Below, piece by piece: positions 17,279 through 23,951 of a stretch of DNA of 64,000 nt; the first letter of the stretch is position 1, and each line of letters begins with the position of its first letter. The stretch spans positions 1 through 64,000 of the forward strand of contig DATAAZ010000078.1 in assembly GCA_036259875.1 (NCBI GenBank). The letters run 5' to 3'. The DNA comes from DATAAZ01 sp036259875. GTDB lineage: Bacteria; Actinomycetota; Thermoleophilia; Gaiellales; Gaiellaceae. The notes beneath the pieces were generated by a model. The model was not told where the DNA came from. It made no database searches and was given only the letters and a program-made list of their open reading frames with translations. A program made the position numbers and the translations under genes.

Positions 17279-17613
17279 CTGAAGCGCGCGAGTACGAGCA
17301 CGCCGGCTGCGGCGCCGGCCGTGTCGATCAGCCAGTCGAGCGGCGAGCCGAGGCGCCCGGGTACGAACGCCTGGTGGATCTCATCCGTCGCCGCGTAGAG
17401 GGCGCCGAGCACAAACGCGACGGGCTCGCGGCCGATGGCCCGGAAGAGGAGCGCCCCGAGCACGGCGTACTCGATGAAGTGGGCGATCTTCCGCACGACG
17501 AGGTCGGCGAGCCCGAGGCCGGTCGCGAGGTCCGGGATCGACGAGAGGACGAATATGAGCCCTCCCCAGAGGAGAACCGGCACCCAGAGCGTCGCACGCT
17601 CCAACGCGTCCAT
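17275..17613 (-). CDS. VanZ-like family membrane protein
   Basis: A 112-residue protein with four predicted membrane segments. The family signature is complete: WVPVLLWGGLIFVLSSIPDL, then VRKIAHFIEYAVLGALLFRA, ATDEIHQAFVPGRLGSPLDWL and DTAGAAAGVLVL. VanZ of the teicoplanin cluster is the founding member; most chromosomal copies have no known role. The ATG at 17613 was preferred to upstream extensions because the first membrane segment begins there. It overlaps the HAD-like gene and is divergent from the cobalamin-regulated operon. Confidence 0.85.
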   Translation of the reverse strand: MDALERATLWVPVLLWGGLIFVLSSIPDLATGLGLADLVVRKIAHFIEYAVLGALLFRAIGREPVAFVLGALYAATDEIHQAFVPGRLGSPLDWLIDTAGAAAGVLVLARFR

Positions 17614-17689
17614 CGGCCGATTGTAGGAGCCGGACGCCGGCGCACTCGGGTCGCTGCGGCCTGGACGCCGCCGGCGTCCGTTGTTACGG

Positions 17690-17846
17690 TCACGCCGCAA
17701 TCAAGGCGAGCGGTGAGGGAAGCCGGTGCGAATCCGGCACGGTCCCGCCGCTGTGAGGGGAGACGCTCCTCCGCCACGACGCCACTGGCCTCGGCTGGGA
17801 AGGCGGCGGGGGAGGGAGCCCCGAGTCAGAAGACCTGCCGCTCGTC
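17690..17846 (+). promoter_or_regulatory. Cobalamin (B12) riboswitch
   Basis: All main landmarks are visible: the GGGAAGCCGGTGCGAATCC segment (17718 onward), GGTCCCGCCGCTGTGA, the B12 box GCCACTG at 17781-17787, GGGAAGGCGG, and the closing AGTCAGAAGACCTGCCG (17824-17840). It lies about 30 bases ahead of the ribosome site of the first gene of the uptake operon. Binding of adenosylcobalamin should reduce expression, probably at translation initiation, since no terminator is seen between it and the start codon. Confidence 0.95.
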
Positions 17847-17876
17847 GCCATCGTTCCCCTCGAGGAAGGAGGAAAC

Positions 17877-18551
17877 GTGCGTCATCGACCCCTCGTCCTT
17901 CTGGGCGTCAGCCTGCTCGCGCTCGCGCTGGCGGCTCCGGCGCTCGCCGTTCGCGTCCATGTCCGCGTCGAGGGCGCGCGGGCGACGCTCTTCGGCCCGA
18001 CGGAGCCGTTCGTCACCCCGGTGACCGGCGCCTGGGCGCCGCCCGCAGGCGCGGCGGTCGCCTTGGACGCGGCGACGCCGCTCGGCGCCCTCGAGGCCGC
18101 GAGCCGGCGCGGCGAGCTGTTCTACCGCCTCGAGTCGTTCTCGTTCGGCCCGTACGTGGCCCAGATCGGGCGGCTCAGCGGCACGGAGACGACCGGCTGG
18201 GTGTACAAGGTCAACGGCGTCTCGCCGCCCGTCGGCGCGCACGCGCACGAGCTGCGCGAGGGCGACCACGTGCTCTGGTACCACGCGACGTTCGGTGCGG
18301 CCGGGGGGCCGAGAACGCTCGCACTGCAGCGGCGCACGCCGGTACGGTCCCGCCGAGGCGTCCGCTGCTTCCGCGCGCTGAGCGTGGACGACAACGGCCG
18401 CCGCGCGGTCGAGCGGGACGTCGTCTTCCGCGTCGACGACCGGGCCGTCCGCTCCCGGTCGGGCCGGATCTGTTTGCGCGGCCACTGGCACGCCGTCCGT
18501 GCGACGAAGCCCGGCTTCGTGCGGTCACGCGTCGCGACGGCCCCTCGGTAG
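17877..18551 (+). CDS. Secreted DUF4430 (transcobalamin C-terminal-like) protein
   Basis: A 224-residue exported protein. Residues 1-24 are a classical signal peptide ending in AAPALA. The DUF4430 core follows: an N-terminal strand region (VRVHVRVEGA), FGPYVAQIGRLSG, GWVYKVNGVSPPVG and LREGDHVLWYHATF (about 105-140). DUF4430 is the InterPro transcobalamin-like C-terminal domain, equivalent to the beta domain of intrinsic factor. A Cys pair and basic tail follow. It heads the B12-riboswitch operon, so extracellular corrinoid capture is the best inference. GTG 17877 follows a strong GGAAGGAGG. Confidence 0.88.
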   Translation: MRHRPLVLLGVSLLALALAAPALAVRVHVRVEGARATLFGPTEPFVTPVTGAWAPPAGAAVALDAATPLGALEAASRRGELFYRLESFSFGPYVAQIGRLSGTETTGWVYKVNGVSPPVGAHAHELREGDHVLWYHATFGAAGGPRTLALQRRTPVRSRRGVRCFRALSVDDNGRRAVERDVVFRVDDRAVRSRSGRICLRGHWHAVRATKPGFVRSRVATAPR

Positions 18552-19307
18552 GTGCGCGGGGTCCCCGCGCTCCTCGCGCTCGTCCTCGTCCTCGTCCTCG
18601 CTTCGTGCGGGGGCGAGGGCGGCGCGAGTGCGCCCGCCGGCGGATCGGGCGAGACCGCTTCGCTCTGGGTGACGCGCGACCGCGGCACCGAGGTACTGAT
18701 CGACGAACGCGTCCCTGCCGGGCTCGACGCGATCGACGCGCTCGAACGGCACGCCGAGGTCGAGACGCGCTACGGCGGGCGCTTCGTCCAGTCGGTGAAC
18801 GGGCTCGACGGGAGCCTCGAGCGCCGGCACGACTGGTTCTACTTCCTGAACGGGATCGAGCCCGACCGGGGCGGCGCCGAGATCGAGCTGCGGCCGGGCG
18901 ACGTCCTCTGGTGGGACTTCCGCGCCTGGTCGGGAGACATGGCGCAGCCGATCGTGGTCGGCGCGTTTCCGGAGCCCTTCCTGCACGGCTGGAACGGGAC
19001 GCGGCGAGCGGCGGTGGTGCGCGCCCCGCCGGAGCTCGGAAGCGAGGCGGACAGGCTCCTCGAGGTGCTGGGAGGCGCGGGCGGCAAGGAGGAGCCGAAC
19101 GTCTTCGCGCTCCTCGTCGAGCCCGGAGCCCGCGGCGCGACGCTCGCCGCCGCGCGCGGCGCCGAGAACGACTCGCCCGCGACGTTCACGCTCTCGGGCT
19201 CGCTCGCCGCGGTGCGCGCGGCCGCGTCGGCGCTCGCCCGCGACCCGGCGATCGTCCGCTTTCGCTACGAGGCGCGCTTCGACGAGGAGGGGAGAGTGGT
19301 GGAGTGA
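18552..19307 (+). CDS. DUF4430 lipoprotein, second cobalamin-capture candidate
   Basis: A 251-residue lipoprotein: the lipobox LASC ends a hydrophobic segment at residues 4-19, so it should be anchored to the outer face of the membrane. The DUF4430 domain follows (LWVTRDRGTEVLIDE, DAIDALERH, FVQSVNGLDG, DWFYFLNGIEP, LRPGDVLWWDF). An extra domain of about 110 residues follows, without recognised motifs. The gene abuts the first DUF4430 gene (stop 18551, start 18552) and overlaps ecfT by 4 bases. Its place suggests handing a corrinoid from the surface to the ECF importer. Confidence 0.87.
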   Translation: MRGVPALLALVLVLVLASCGGEGGASAPAGGSGETASLWVTRDRGTEVLIDERVPAGLDAIDALERHAEVETRYGGRFVQSVNGLDGSLERRHDWFYFLNGIEPDRGGAEIELRPGDVLWWDFRAWSGDMAQPIVVGAFPEPFLHGWNGTRRAAVVRAPPELGSEADRLLEVLGGAGGKEEPNVFALLVEPGARGATLAAARGAENDSPATFTLSGSLAAVRAAASALARDPAIVRFRYEARFDEEGRVVE

Positions 19308-20008
19308 GGCTGGCGCCGGCTCCTGCGACGCTCCTTCTCGCCGGCGCTGCGAGCGCGGCGCTCCTCGCGCGCCAGCTCGCATCGGTCGCGGTTCTCGCTG
19401 TCCTCCTCCTCGCCGTCTGCCTGCGCAGCGAGCGCCGCCGCCGGGCGCCGTATCTCGTCGGCGCGCTCGCGAGCGGGATCGGGGTCTTCCTCGCCTCGCC
19501 GCTTCTCGCGGTGGAAGGAGCGAATGCGCTCTGGACGGGGCCGACCGTGCCGGTACTCGGCCGGCTCGACGTGACGACGGAGGAGCTCGAGGTCGCGGCG
19601 CTGAACGGCCTTCGCCTGACCGCGGTCGCGCTCGCTTTCTCCGCCTACGCGCTCCTCGTCGACCACGATCGCCTCGTCGCGGCCGCGCGCTTCGCCCCGC
19701 GCTCGGCGCTCGCGGTCGCGCTCGCGACCCGGCTCGTCCCCTCGCTCGAGCGCGACGCGGCAGGCCTCCGCGACGCCGTCTCCGGCCGCGGGATCGCGGT
19801 CCGGGGCGCGCGGGGTTACGCCCGGCTGCTCTCGCCGCTCGTCGCGGGGTCGCTGGAGCGCGCGGTCAACCTGGCCGAGGCGATGGAGGCGCGCGGGTTC
19901 GGCCGGAGCGACCGGACGAGCGCGCCCGCGAAGCCGTGGCGCCGGGCGGATCGCGCCGCGGTCGTCGGCGCGGCCGCGCTCGCGCTTGCGGGGGCGCTGT
20001 GGCTGTAG
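19304..20008 (+). CDS. ecfT: ECF transporter transmembrane component EcfT
   Basis: A 234-residue membrane protein with several hydrophobic segments. The coupling helix region contains the Ala-Arg-Gly type signature (AMEARGFGR, about 207-215), the second of the two short motifs by which EcfT docks on the ATPases; the first appears as DAVSGRGIAVRG. It joins an S component to the ATPases. GTG 19304 overlaps the preceding stop (GTGA), and the next gene starts 10 bases before this stop. Confidence 0.87.
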   Translation: MRLAPAPATLLLAGAASAALLARQLASVAVLAVLLLAVCLRSERRRRAPYLVGALASGIGVFLASPLLAVEGANALWTGPTVPVLGRLDVTTEELEVAALNGLRLTAVALAFSAYALLVDHDRLVAAARFAPRSALAVALATRLVPSLERDAAGLRDAVSGRGIAVRGARGYARLLSPLVAGSLERAVNLAEAMEARGFGRSDRTSAPAKPWRRADRAAVVGAAALALAGALWL

Positions 20009-21342
20009 CGCGTGTTGACCGCCTCACCTACGCGTACCCGGGCGGGCCGGATGCGCTTCGCGAGGTCTCGCTGACCCTCGAGGCGGGGGAGATCGTCGCG
20101 TTGCTCGGGCCGTCGGGTTCCGGGAAGTCGACGCTCGTCCGCTCGCTTGCCGGGCTCGTTCCGCACTTCCACGGAGGCCGATTCGCGGGCCGCGTGGAGA
20201 TCGCGGGGCTCGACACGCGCCGCGCGCGGCCGGCCGAGCTCGCCGGCGAGGTCGCGACCGTCTTCCAGGACCCGGAGGACCAGGTCGTCATGGCGATCGT
20301 CGCCAACGAGATCGCGTTCGGGCTCGAGAACCTCGGCGTCGCCCCGCGCGAGATCTGGCCGCGCGTCGACGAGGCGCTCGCCGCGCTCGAGTCGCTGCAT
20401 CTCCGCGACCGCCGCACGGCCGAGCTCTCGGCCGGGGAGCTCCAACGCATCTGCCTTGCCGGCGCGCTCGCGGTTCGGCCGCGGCTTCTCTTGCTCGACG
20501 AGCCGACCTCCCAGCTCGACGCCGCGACGGCCGAGCTGCTGCTCGCGAAGGTGCAGCGACTCGGGGCGACGGTTGTTCTCTGCGAGCAGCGCCCGGAGCG
20601 CGCGCTCGCCGTCTGCGACCGTGTGCTCTTCCTGGAGCAGGGCCGCCTCCTCCTCGACGCGCCGCGCGCGGAGGCACGAGACTGGCTCGCCGAGAACCGG
20701 CCGTGCTACCTCGGAGCGGGAGACGCACGTAACAGACTGTTCCTTGCTCCCGGCCCGCTCGTCGTGCGCGCCGAGGCGGTCTCGTTCGCGTACCGCCCCG
20801 GGGTTCCGGCGCTCGACGGGGCGAGCATCGCGGTGCACCGCGGCGAGGTCGTCGCGCTCCAGGGACCGAACGGCATCGGGAAGACGACGCTCGCGAAGAT
20901 CCTCGTCGGCCTCCTCGAGCCGTCTGCCGGGCTCGTGGAGCGGGATGGGCGCGCCGGGCTCCTGCTCCAGGATCCCGGCCGCTACCTCGTTCGCGAGCGG
21001 GTGGTCGACGAGGCGGCACTGGCCGTCGGGGGCGACGAGGCTCGGGCGCTCGCGGCGCTCGCGCGCGTCGGCCTTACCTGGGCCGCGGAGCGCCACCCGC
21101 GCGACCTCTCGAGCGGCGAGCGCGAACGACTCGCGCTCGCGGCGGTCGCCGTCGCGGAGCCCGACCTCCTCATCCTCGACGAGCCGACGCGGGGAGTCGA
21201 TCCCGACCGGAAGGCCGAGCTCGCCGCCTGGCTCGCGGAGTACGCGGCGGCCGGCCGCGGCGTCCTCGTCGCAACGCACGACGGAACGTTCCCCGCCGAC
21301 CGCAGCGTCGCCCTCGGCGAGGAGGTTCGGGTTGTCGCCTAG
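19999..21342 (+). CDS. Fused double ATP-binding subunit of an ECF transporter
   Basis: A 447-residue protein with two complete ABC domains in one chain. Domain 1 has Walker A GPSGSGKST (about 38), Q-loop FQDPEDQ, signature LSAGELQR and Walker B LLLLDEPTSQLD (about 164). Domain 2 has Walker A GPNGIGKTT (about 289), signature LSSGERER and Walker B LLILDEPTRGVD (about 389). This is an EcfA1-EcfA2 fusion that should supply both ATPase sites for the transporter. The QDPEDQ Q-helix is typical of ECF ATPases. It overlaps ecfT. Confidence 0.93.
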   Translation: MAVARVDRLTYAYPGGPDALREVSLTLEAGEIVALLGPSGSGKSTLVRSLAGLVPHFHGGRFAGRVEIAGLDTRRARPAELAGEVATVFQDPEDQVVMAIVANEIAFGLENLGVAPREIWPRVDEALAALESLHLRDRRTAELSAGELQRICLAGALAVRPRLLLLDEPTSQLDAATAELLLAKVQRLGATVVLCEQRPERALAVCDRVLFLEQGRLLLDAPRAEARDWLAENRPCYLGAGDARNRLFLAPGPLVVRAEAVSFAYRPGVPALDGASIAVHRGEVVALQGPNGIGKTTLAKILVGLLEPSAGLVERDGRAGLLLQDPGRYLVRERVVDEAALAVGGDEARALAALARVGLTWAAERHPRDLSSGERERLALAAVAVAEPDLLILDEPTRGVDPDRKAELAAWLAEYAAAGRGVLVATHDGTFPADRSVALGEEVRVVA

Positions 21343-21436
21343 GCGCCGACTCGGCGGTGACGATCGTCAGGATGGGCGGGCTTTGCGTAGCCGTGCGTCT
21401 GGAACGACGACTCGACACGCCGGCCCGCATGTCGAA

Positions 21437-22105
21437 GTGGTCTCCCGGCCGCTCTTCGTCTTCGCGACGGCCGCGCTCGCGGCGGCCGCGTGGGCCGCGC
21501 TCGATCCCGCCCGGGGCGGGTTCGCCGTCCTCCTCGCGATGTTCGCGGTGCTCGTCGCCGGTGCGGCGTGGCTCGAAGGCAGCCCCGGGTCCGTGAAGGA
21601 CCTGACGCTTGTCGCGACGCTCGGCGGGCTCGCGGCCGCCGGACGCGTCCTCTTCGCCCCCGTCCCGAGCGTGCAGCCCGTCACCGTGATCGCGGCAGCG
21701 TCGGGCGTCGCACTCGGCCCGAGGCGCGGCTTCGCGGTCGGCGCGCTCGCGGCACTCGCGTCGAACTTCTTCCTCGGCCAGGGGACGTACACGCCGTGGC
21801 AGATGCTCGCGTGGGGCGGGTGCGGGGTCGCGGGCGGCCTCGTACGCCGCCTCGTCGAGCGACGGGTCGTGTTCGCCCTCTTCTGCGGCGGGCTCGGGTT
21901 TGCGTACGGCGTCCCGATGGATCTCTGGCACTGGTACGCATTCCTGCCCGATGCCCCCGTCCAGGTCGTCCTCGCGAGCGGCGTCGCGTTCAACGCGACG
22001 CACGCGATCGGGAACATCGTGATCGCGCTCGCGGCGGGGCCCGAGCTACGCCGCGTGCTCGAACGCTACGACCGTCGCCTTCGGACGGAGATCGTATGGG
22101 CGTGA
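21437..22105 (+). CDS. ECF transporter S component, probably cobalamin-specific
   Basis: A 222-residue integral membrane protein with about six hydrophobic segments. The first-helix/loop region reads ASGVALGPRRGFAVGALAALASNFFLGQG, like ECF S components. Substrate assignment rests on the upstream B12 riboswitch and the DUF4430 partners; sequence alone does not fix it. The start is uncertain: GTG 21437 is the first good start near the first membrane segment, leaving a 94-base gap after the ATPase gene. It overlaps the next gene by 10 bases. Confidence 0.82.
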   Translation: MVSRPLFVFATAALAAAAWAALDPARGGFAVLLAMFAVLVAGAAWLEGSPGSVKDLTLVATLGGLAAAGRVLFAPVPSVQPVTVIAAASGVALGPRRGFAVGALAALASNFFLGQGTYTPWQMLAWGGCGVAGGLVRRLVERRVVFALFCGGLGFAYGVPMDLWHWYAFLPDAPVQVVLASGVAFNATHAIGNIVIALAAGPELRRVLERYDRRLRTEIVWA

Positions 22106-22938
22106 AGCTCCTCGCCTCGGCGCTCGCCGCGCTCGCGCTCGCCGGCTCCGCGTCTGCCGGGATCGCCGACGGCGTTCGCTACGTCCGCGCGCAGCAGAAC
22201 GCGGACGGCGGCTTCGGCGAGCCGGGCGAGCGCTCCGATGCGGGCCTGACCGCCTGGGCGGTCCTCGGCCTGCGCGCCGCCGGCGCGTTCCCGACCCGTC
22301 GCGGCGCGGCGGCGGACTTCCTGCTCGACCGCGAGGACACGAGCGTCACCGACCTCGAGCTTCGCATCCTCGCGCTCGACGCGCTCGGGCGCGGCGTCGG
22401 GAGCCTCGCCGACCGCCTCGCCGCGCGCCGCGCCTCGAACGGCCGCATCGGACCGACCGTCAACTCAACCATCTGGGGCGTCCTCGCGCTGCGGGCGGCG
22501 GGCAGGCCGGCGGGCCGGGCGACGGTTCGGTGGTTGCTTCGCCGGCAGCGCCCGGGCGGCGGGTGGTCGTGGGCGGTCAGAGGCCGAGCCGATTCGAACG
22601 ACACGGCCGCCGCGATCCAGGCGCTTCGTGCGGCCGGCGTCTCGGCGCGCTCGCGTGCCGTCGTCCGGGGCGCTCGTTTCCTGCGGCGACTCCAGAACGG
22701 CGACGGCGGCTTCGAGCTGACCGCCGGCCGCGGCTCGGACGCGCAGTCGACGGCGTGGGCGATCCAGGCGCTCGTCGCGGCTCGCCGCGCGCCCGGCGCC
22801 GCGGTGTTCGGCTACCTGCGCCGTCTGCAGCGCTCGAACGGGAGCTTCCGCTATAGCGCCCGCTATGCCGTCACGCCGGCCTGGGTCACGGCGCAGGCGC
22901 TCCCGGCGCTTGCCCGGCGCCCGTACCCGGTCTCGTAG
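22096..22938 (+). CDS. Secreted alpha/alpha-barrel (prenyltransferase/transcobalamin-like repeat) protein
   Basis: A 280-residue exported protein with a signal peptide at 1-20 (LLASALAALALAGSASA). The mature part is a series of helical repeats of the terpenoid-cyclase/prenyltransferase toroid type: VRAQQNADGGFGEPG, DAGLTAWAVLGLRAAG, LLRRQRPGGGWSW, DTAAAIQALRAAG, FLRRLQNGDGGFEL, QSTAWAIQALVAA and LRRLQRSNGSFRY. The alpha domain of intrinsic factor and transcobalamin has this fold. With two secreted DUF4430 proteins in the same riboswitch operon, it probably provides the other half of a split corrinoid carrier. No catalytic DxDD is seen. Confidence 0.85.
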   Translation: MGVKLLASALAALALAGSASAGIADGVRYVRAQQNADGGFGEPGERSDAGLTAWAVLGLRAAGAFPTRRGAAADFLLDREDTSVTDLELRILALDALGRGVGSLADRLAARRASNGRIGPTVNSTIWGVLALRAAGRPAGRATVRWLLRRQRPGGGWSWAVRGRADSNDTAAAIQALRAAGVSARSRAVVRGARFLRRLQNGDGGFELTAGRGSDAQSTAWAIQALVAARRAPGAAVFGYLRRLQRSNGSFRYSARYAVTPAWVTAQALPALARRPYPVS

Positions 22939-22975
22939 CGAACGGCTCCCTCGGTCAAGGGTCTACGCTGGCTCC

Positions 22976-23713
22976 ATGAGCGCGACCCGGGCCGAGCCGA
23001 CGGCGGTCGTCCTCACGGTCGGCAACGAGATCGTCTCCGGCGACGTCGAGAACACGAACGCGTCCTGGCTTGCCCGCCGCCTCGCCTCGCTGGGCGTCGA
23101 GGTGACGCTGGCAGCGGCGGTTCGCGACGACGTCGAGGAGATCGCTGCCTTCCTCCGCCTCGAGAGCCCGCGCGCGGCGTACGTCTTCGTGACCGGAGGG
23201 TTGGGCGGCACGCCGGACGACATCACGCGGGAGGCGGTCGCGGCCGCGTTCGGCGTTCCCTGCGAGGAGATCGCGCCGCTCGCGGACGACCTCCGCGCGC
23301 GCTTCGCCTCGCGCGGTCTCGGCGAGTACGCCGCCAGGTGGGCGTGTCTGCCGCGCGGTGCAGACCCGATCGCGAACCCGCTCGGCGGCGCGCCCGGCTT
23401 TGCCCTCGGCAACGTGTTCGTCTTCCCCGGCCTCCCGAGCGAGATGGAGGCGATGTTCGACGCGATCGCGGAGCGCTTCCGCGGCCGTCCGATCGCGACC
23501 TGGAGGCGAAGCTACCGCACGACGGAAGGGCGGATCGTCACCGTCCTCGAGGAGGCGACGCGCCGTCACCCGGCCGTCGCGATCGGGAGCTATCCGCGCT
23601 TTCCCGACTCGGGGCCCGAGGTCGAGGTCGTCCTGAAGTCGAGCGACGAGTCGGCCCTCGCCAGCGCGATGGCGTGGGTCGAGTCCGCGCTCGCGACCAC
23701 GCCGCCGTCGTAG
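22976..23713 (+). CDS. CinA N-terminal/MoCF-like domain protein
   Basis: A 245-residue cytosolic protein with the competence/damage-inducible CinA N-terminal domain, which has the molybdopterin-binding fold: VLTVGNEIVSGDVENTNASWL (with NE and N-N residues), then FVTGGLGGTPDDITREAVAAAFG. NPLGGAPGFALGNVFVFPGLPSEM follows. The C-terminal amidase (PncC) domain of full CinA is absent. Related stand-alone proteins act as pyrophosphatases on nucleotide sugars or cofactors; the substrate here is not known. It lies 37 bases after the cobalamin operon and could be read through. Confidence 0.85.
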   Translation: MSATRAEPTAVVLTVGNEIVSGDVENTNASWLARRLASLGVEVTLAAAVRDDVEEIAAFLRLESPRAAYVFVTGGLGGTPDDITREAVAAAFGVPCEEIAPLADDLRARFASRGLGEYAARWACLPRGADPIANPLGGAPGFALGNVFVFPGLPSEMEAMFDAIAERFRGRPIATWRRSYRTTEGRIVTVLEEATRRHPAVAIGSYPRFPDSGPEVEVVLKSSDESALASAMAWVESALATTPPS

Positions 23714-23768
23714 GCGTCGGCTCGCGGGGCGGTGAGACCGTCTCCGACAGTGACCCAGCCGGCCACGT

Positions 23769-23785
23769 CCGGGGTCAGACCCCGG
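23769..23785. repeat. Palindrome, first copy of a GGGGTC-A-GACCCC element
   Basis: CCGGGGTC-A-GACCCCGG is a perfect 8-bp inverted repeat with one central base. The flanks continue it imperfectly (CACG/CGTG outside one mismatch). A longer copy occurs about 100 bases downstream. It may be a REP-like element or a bidirectional terminator after the CinA-like gene; no T-run is present. Confidence 0.6.
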
Positions 23786-23867
23786 CCGTGACTTGTCGCG
23801 GCATGGCTTTTCGCCGTTCTTGCTCCAGATCGGCGGCGACGTGGCCGTCCGAGCGCTGCCCGGCCGG

Positions 23868-23898
23868 GCCCCGTCCGGGGTCAGACCCCGGACGGGGC
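23868..23898. repeat. Perfect 31-bp palindrome, second copy of the GGGGTC-A-GACCCC element
   Basis: Positions 23868-23882 and 23884-23898 are exact reverse complements (15-bp stem GCCCCGTCCGGGGTC) around a single central A. The core is the same as at 23769-23785. It sits 54 bases before pcrA and could act as a terminator, REP element or protein-binding site. Confidence 0.65.
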
Positions 23899-23951
23899 TG
23901 CGACAGCCACCCCCCAGAAGGCCGTAGACCCCGCCGCTAGCATCGAGCGGA

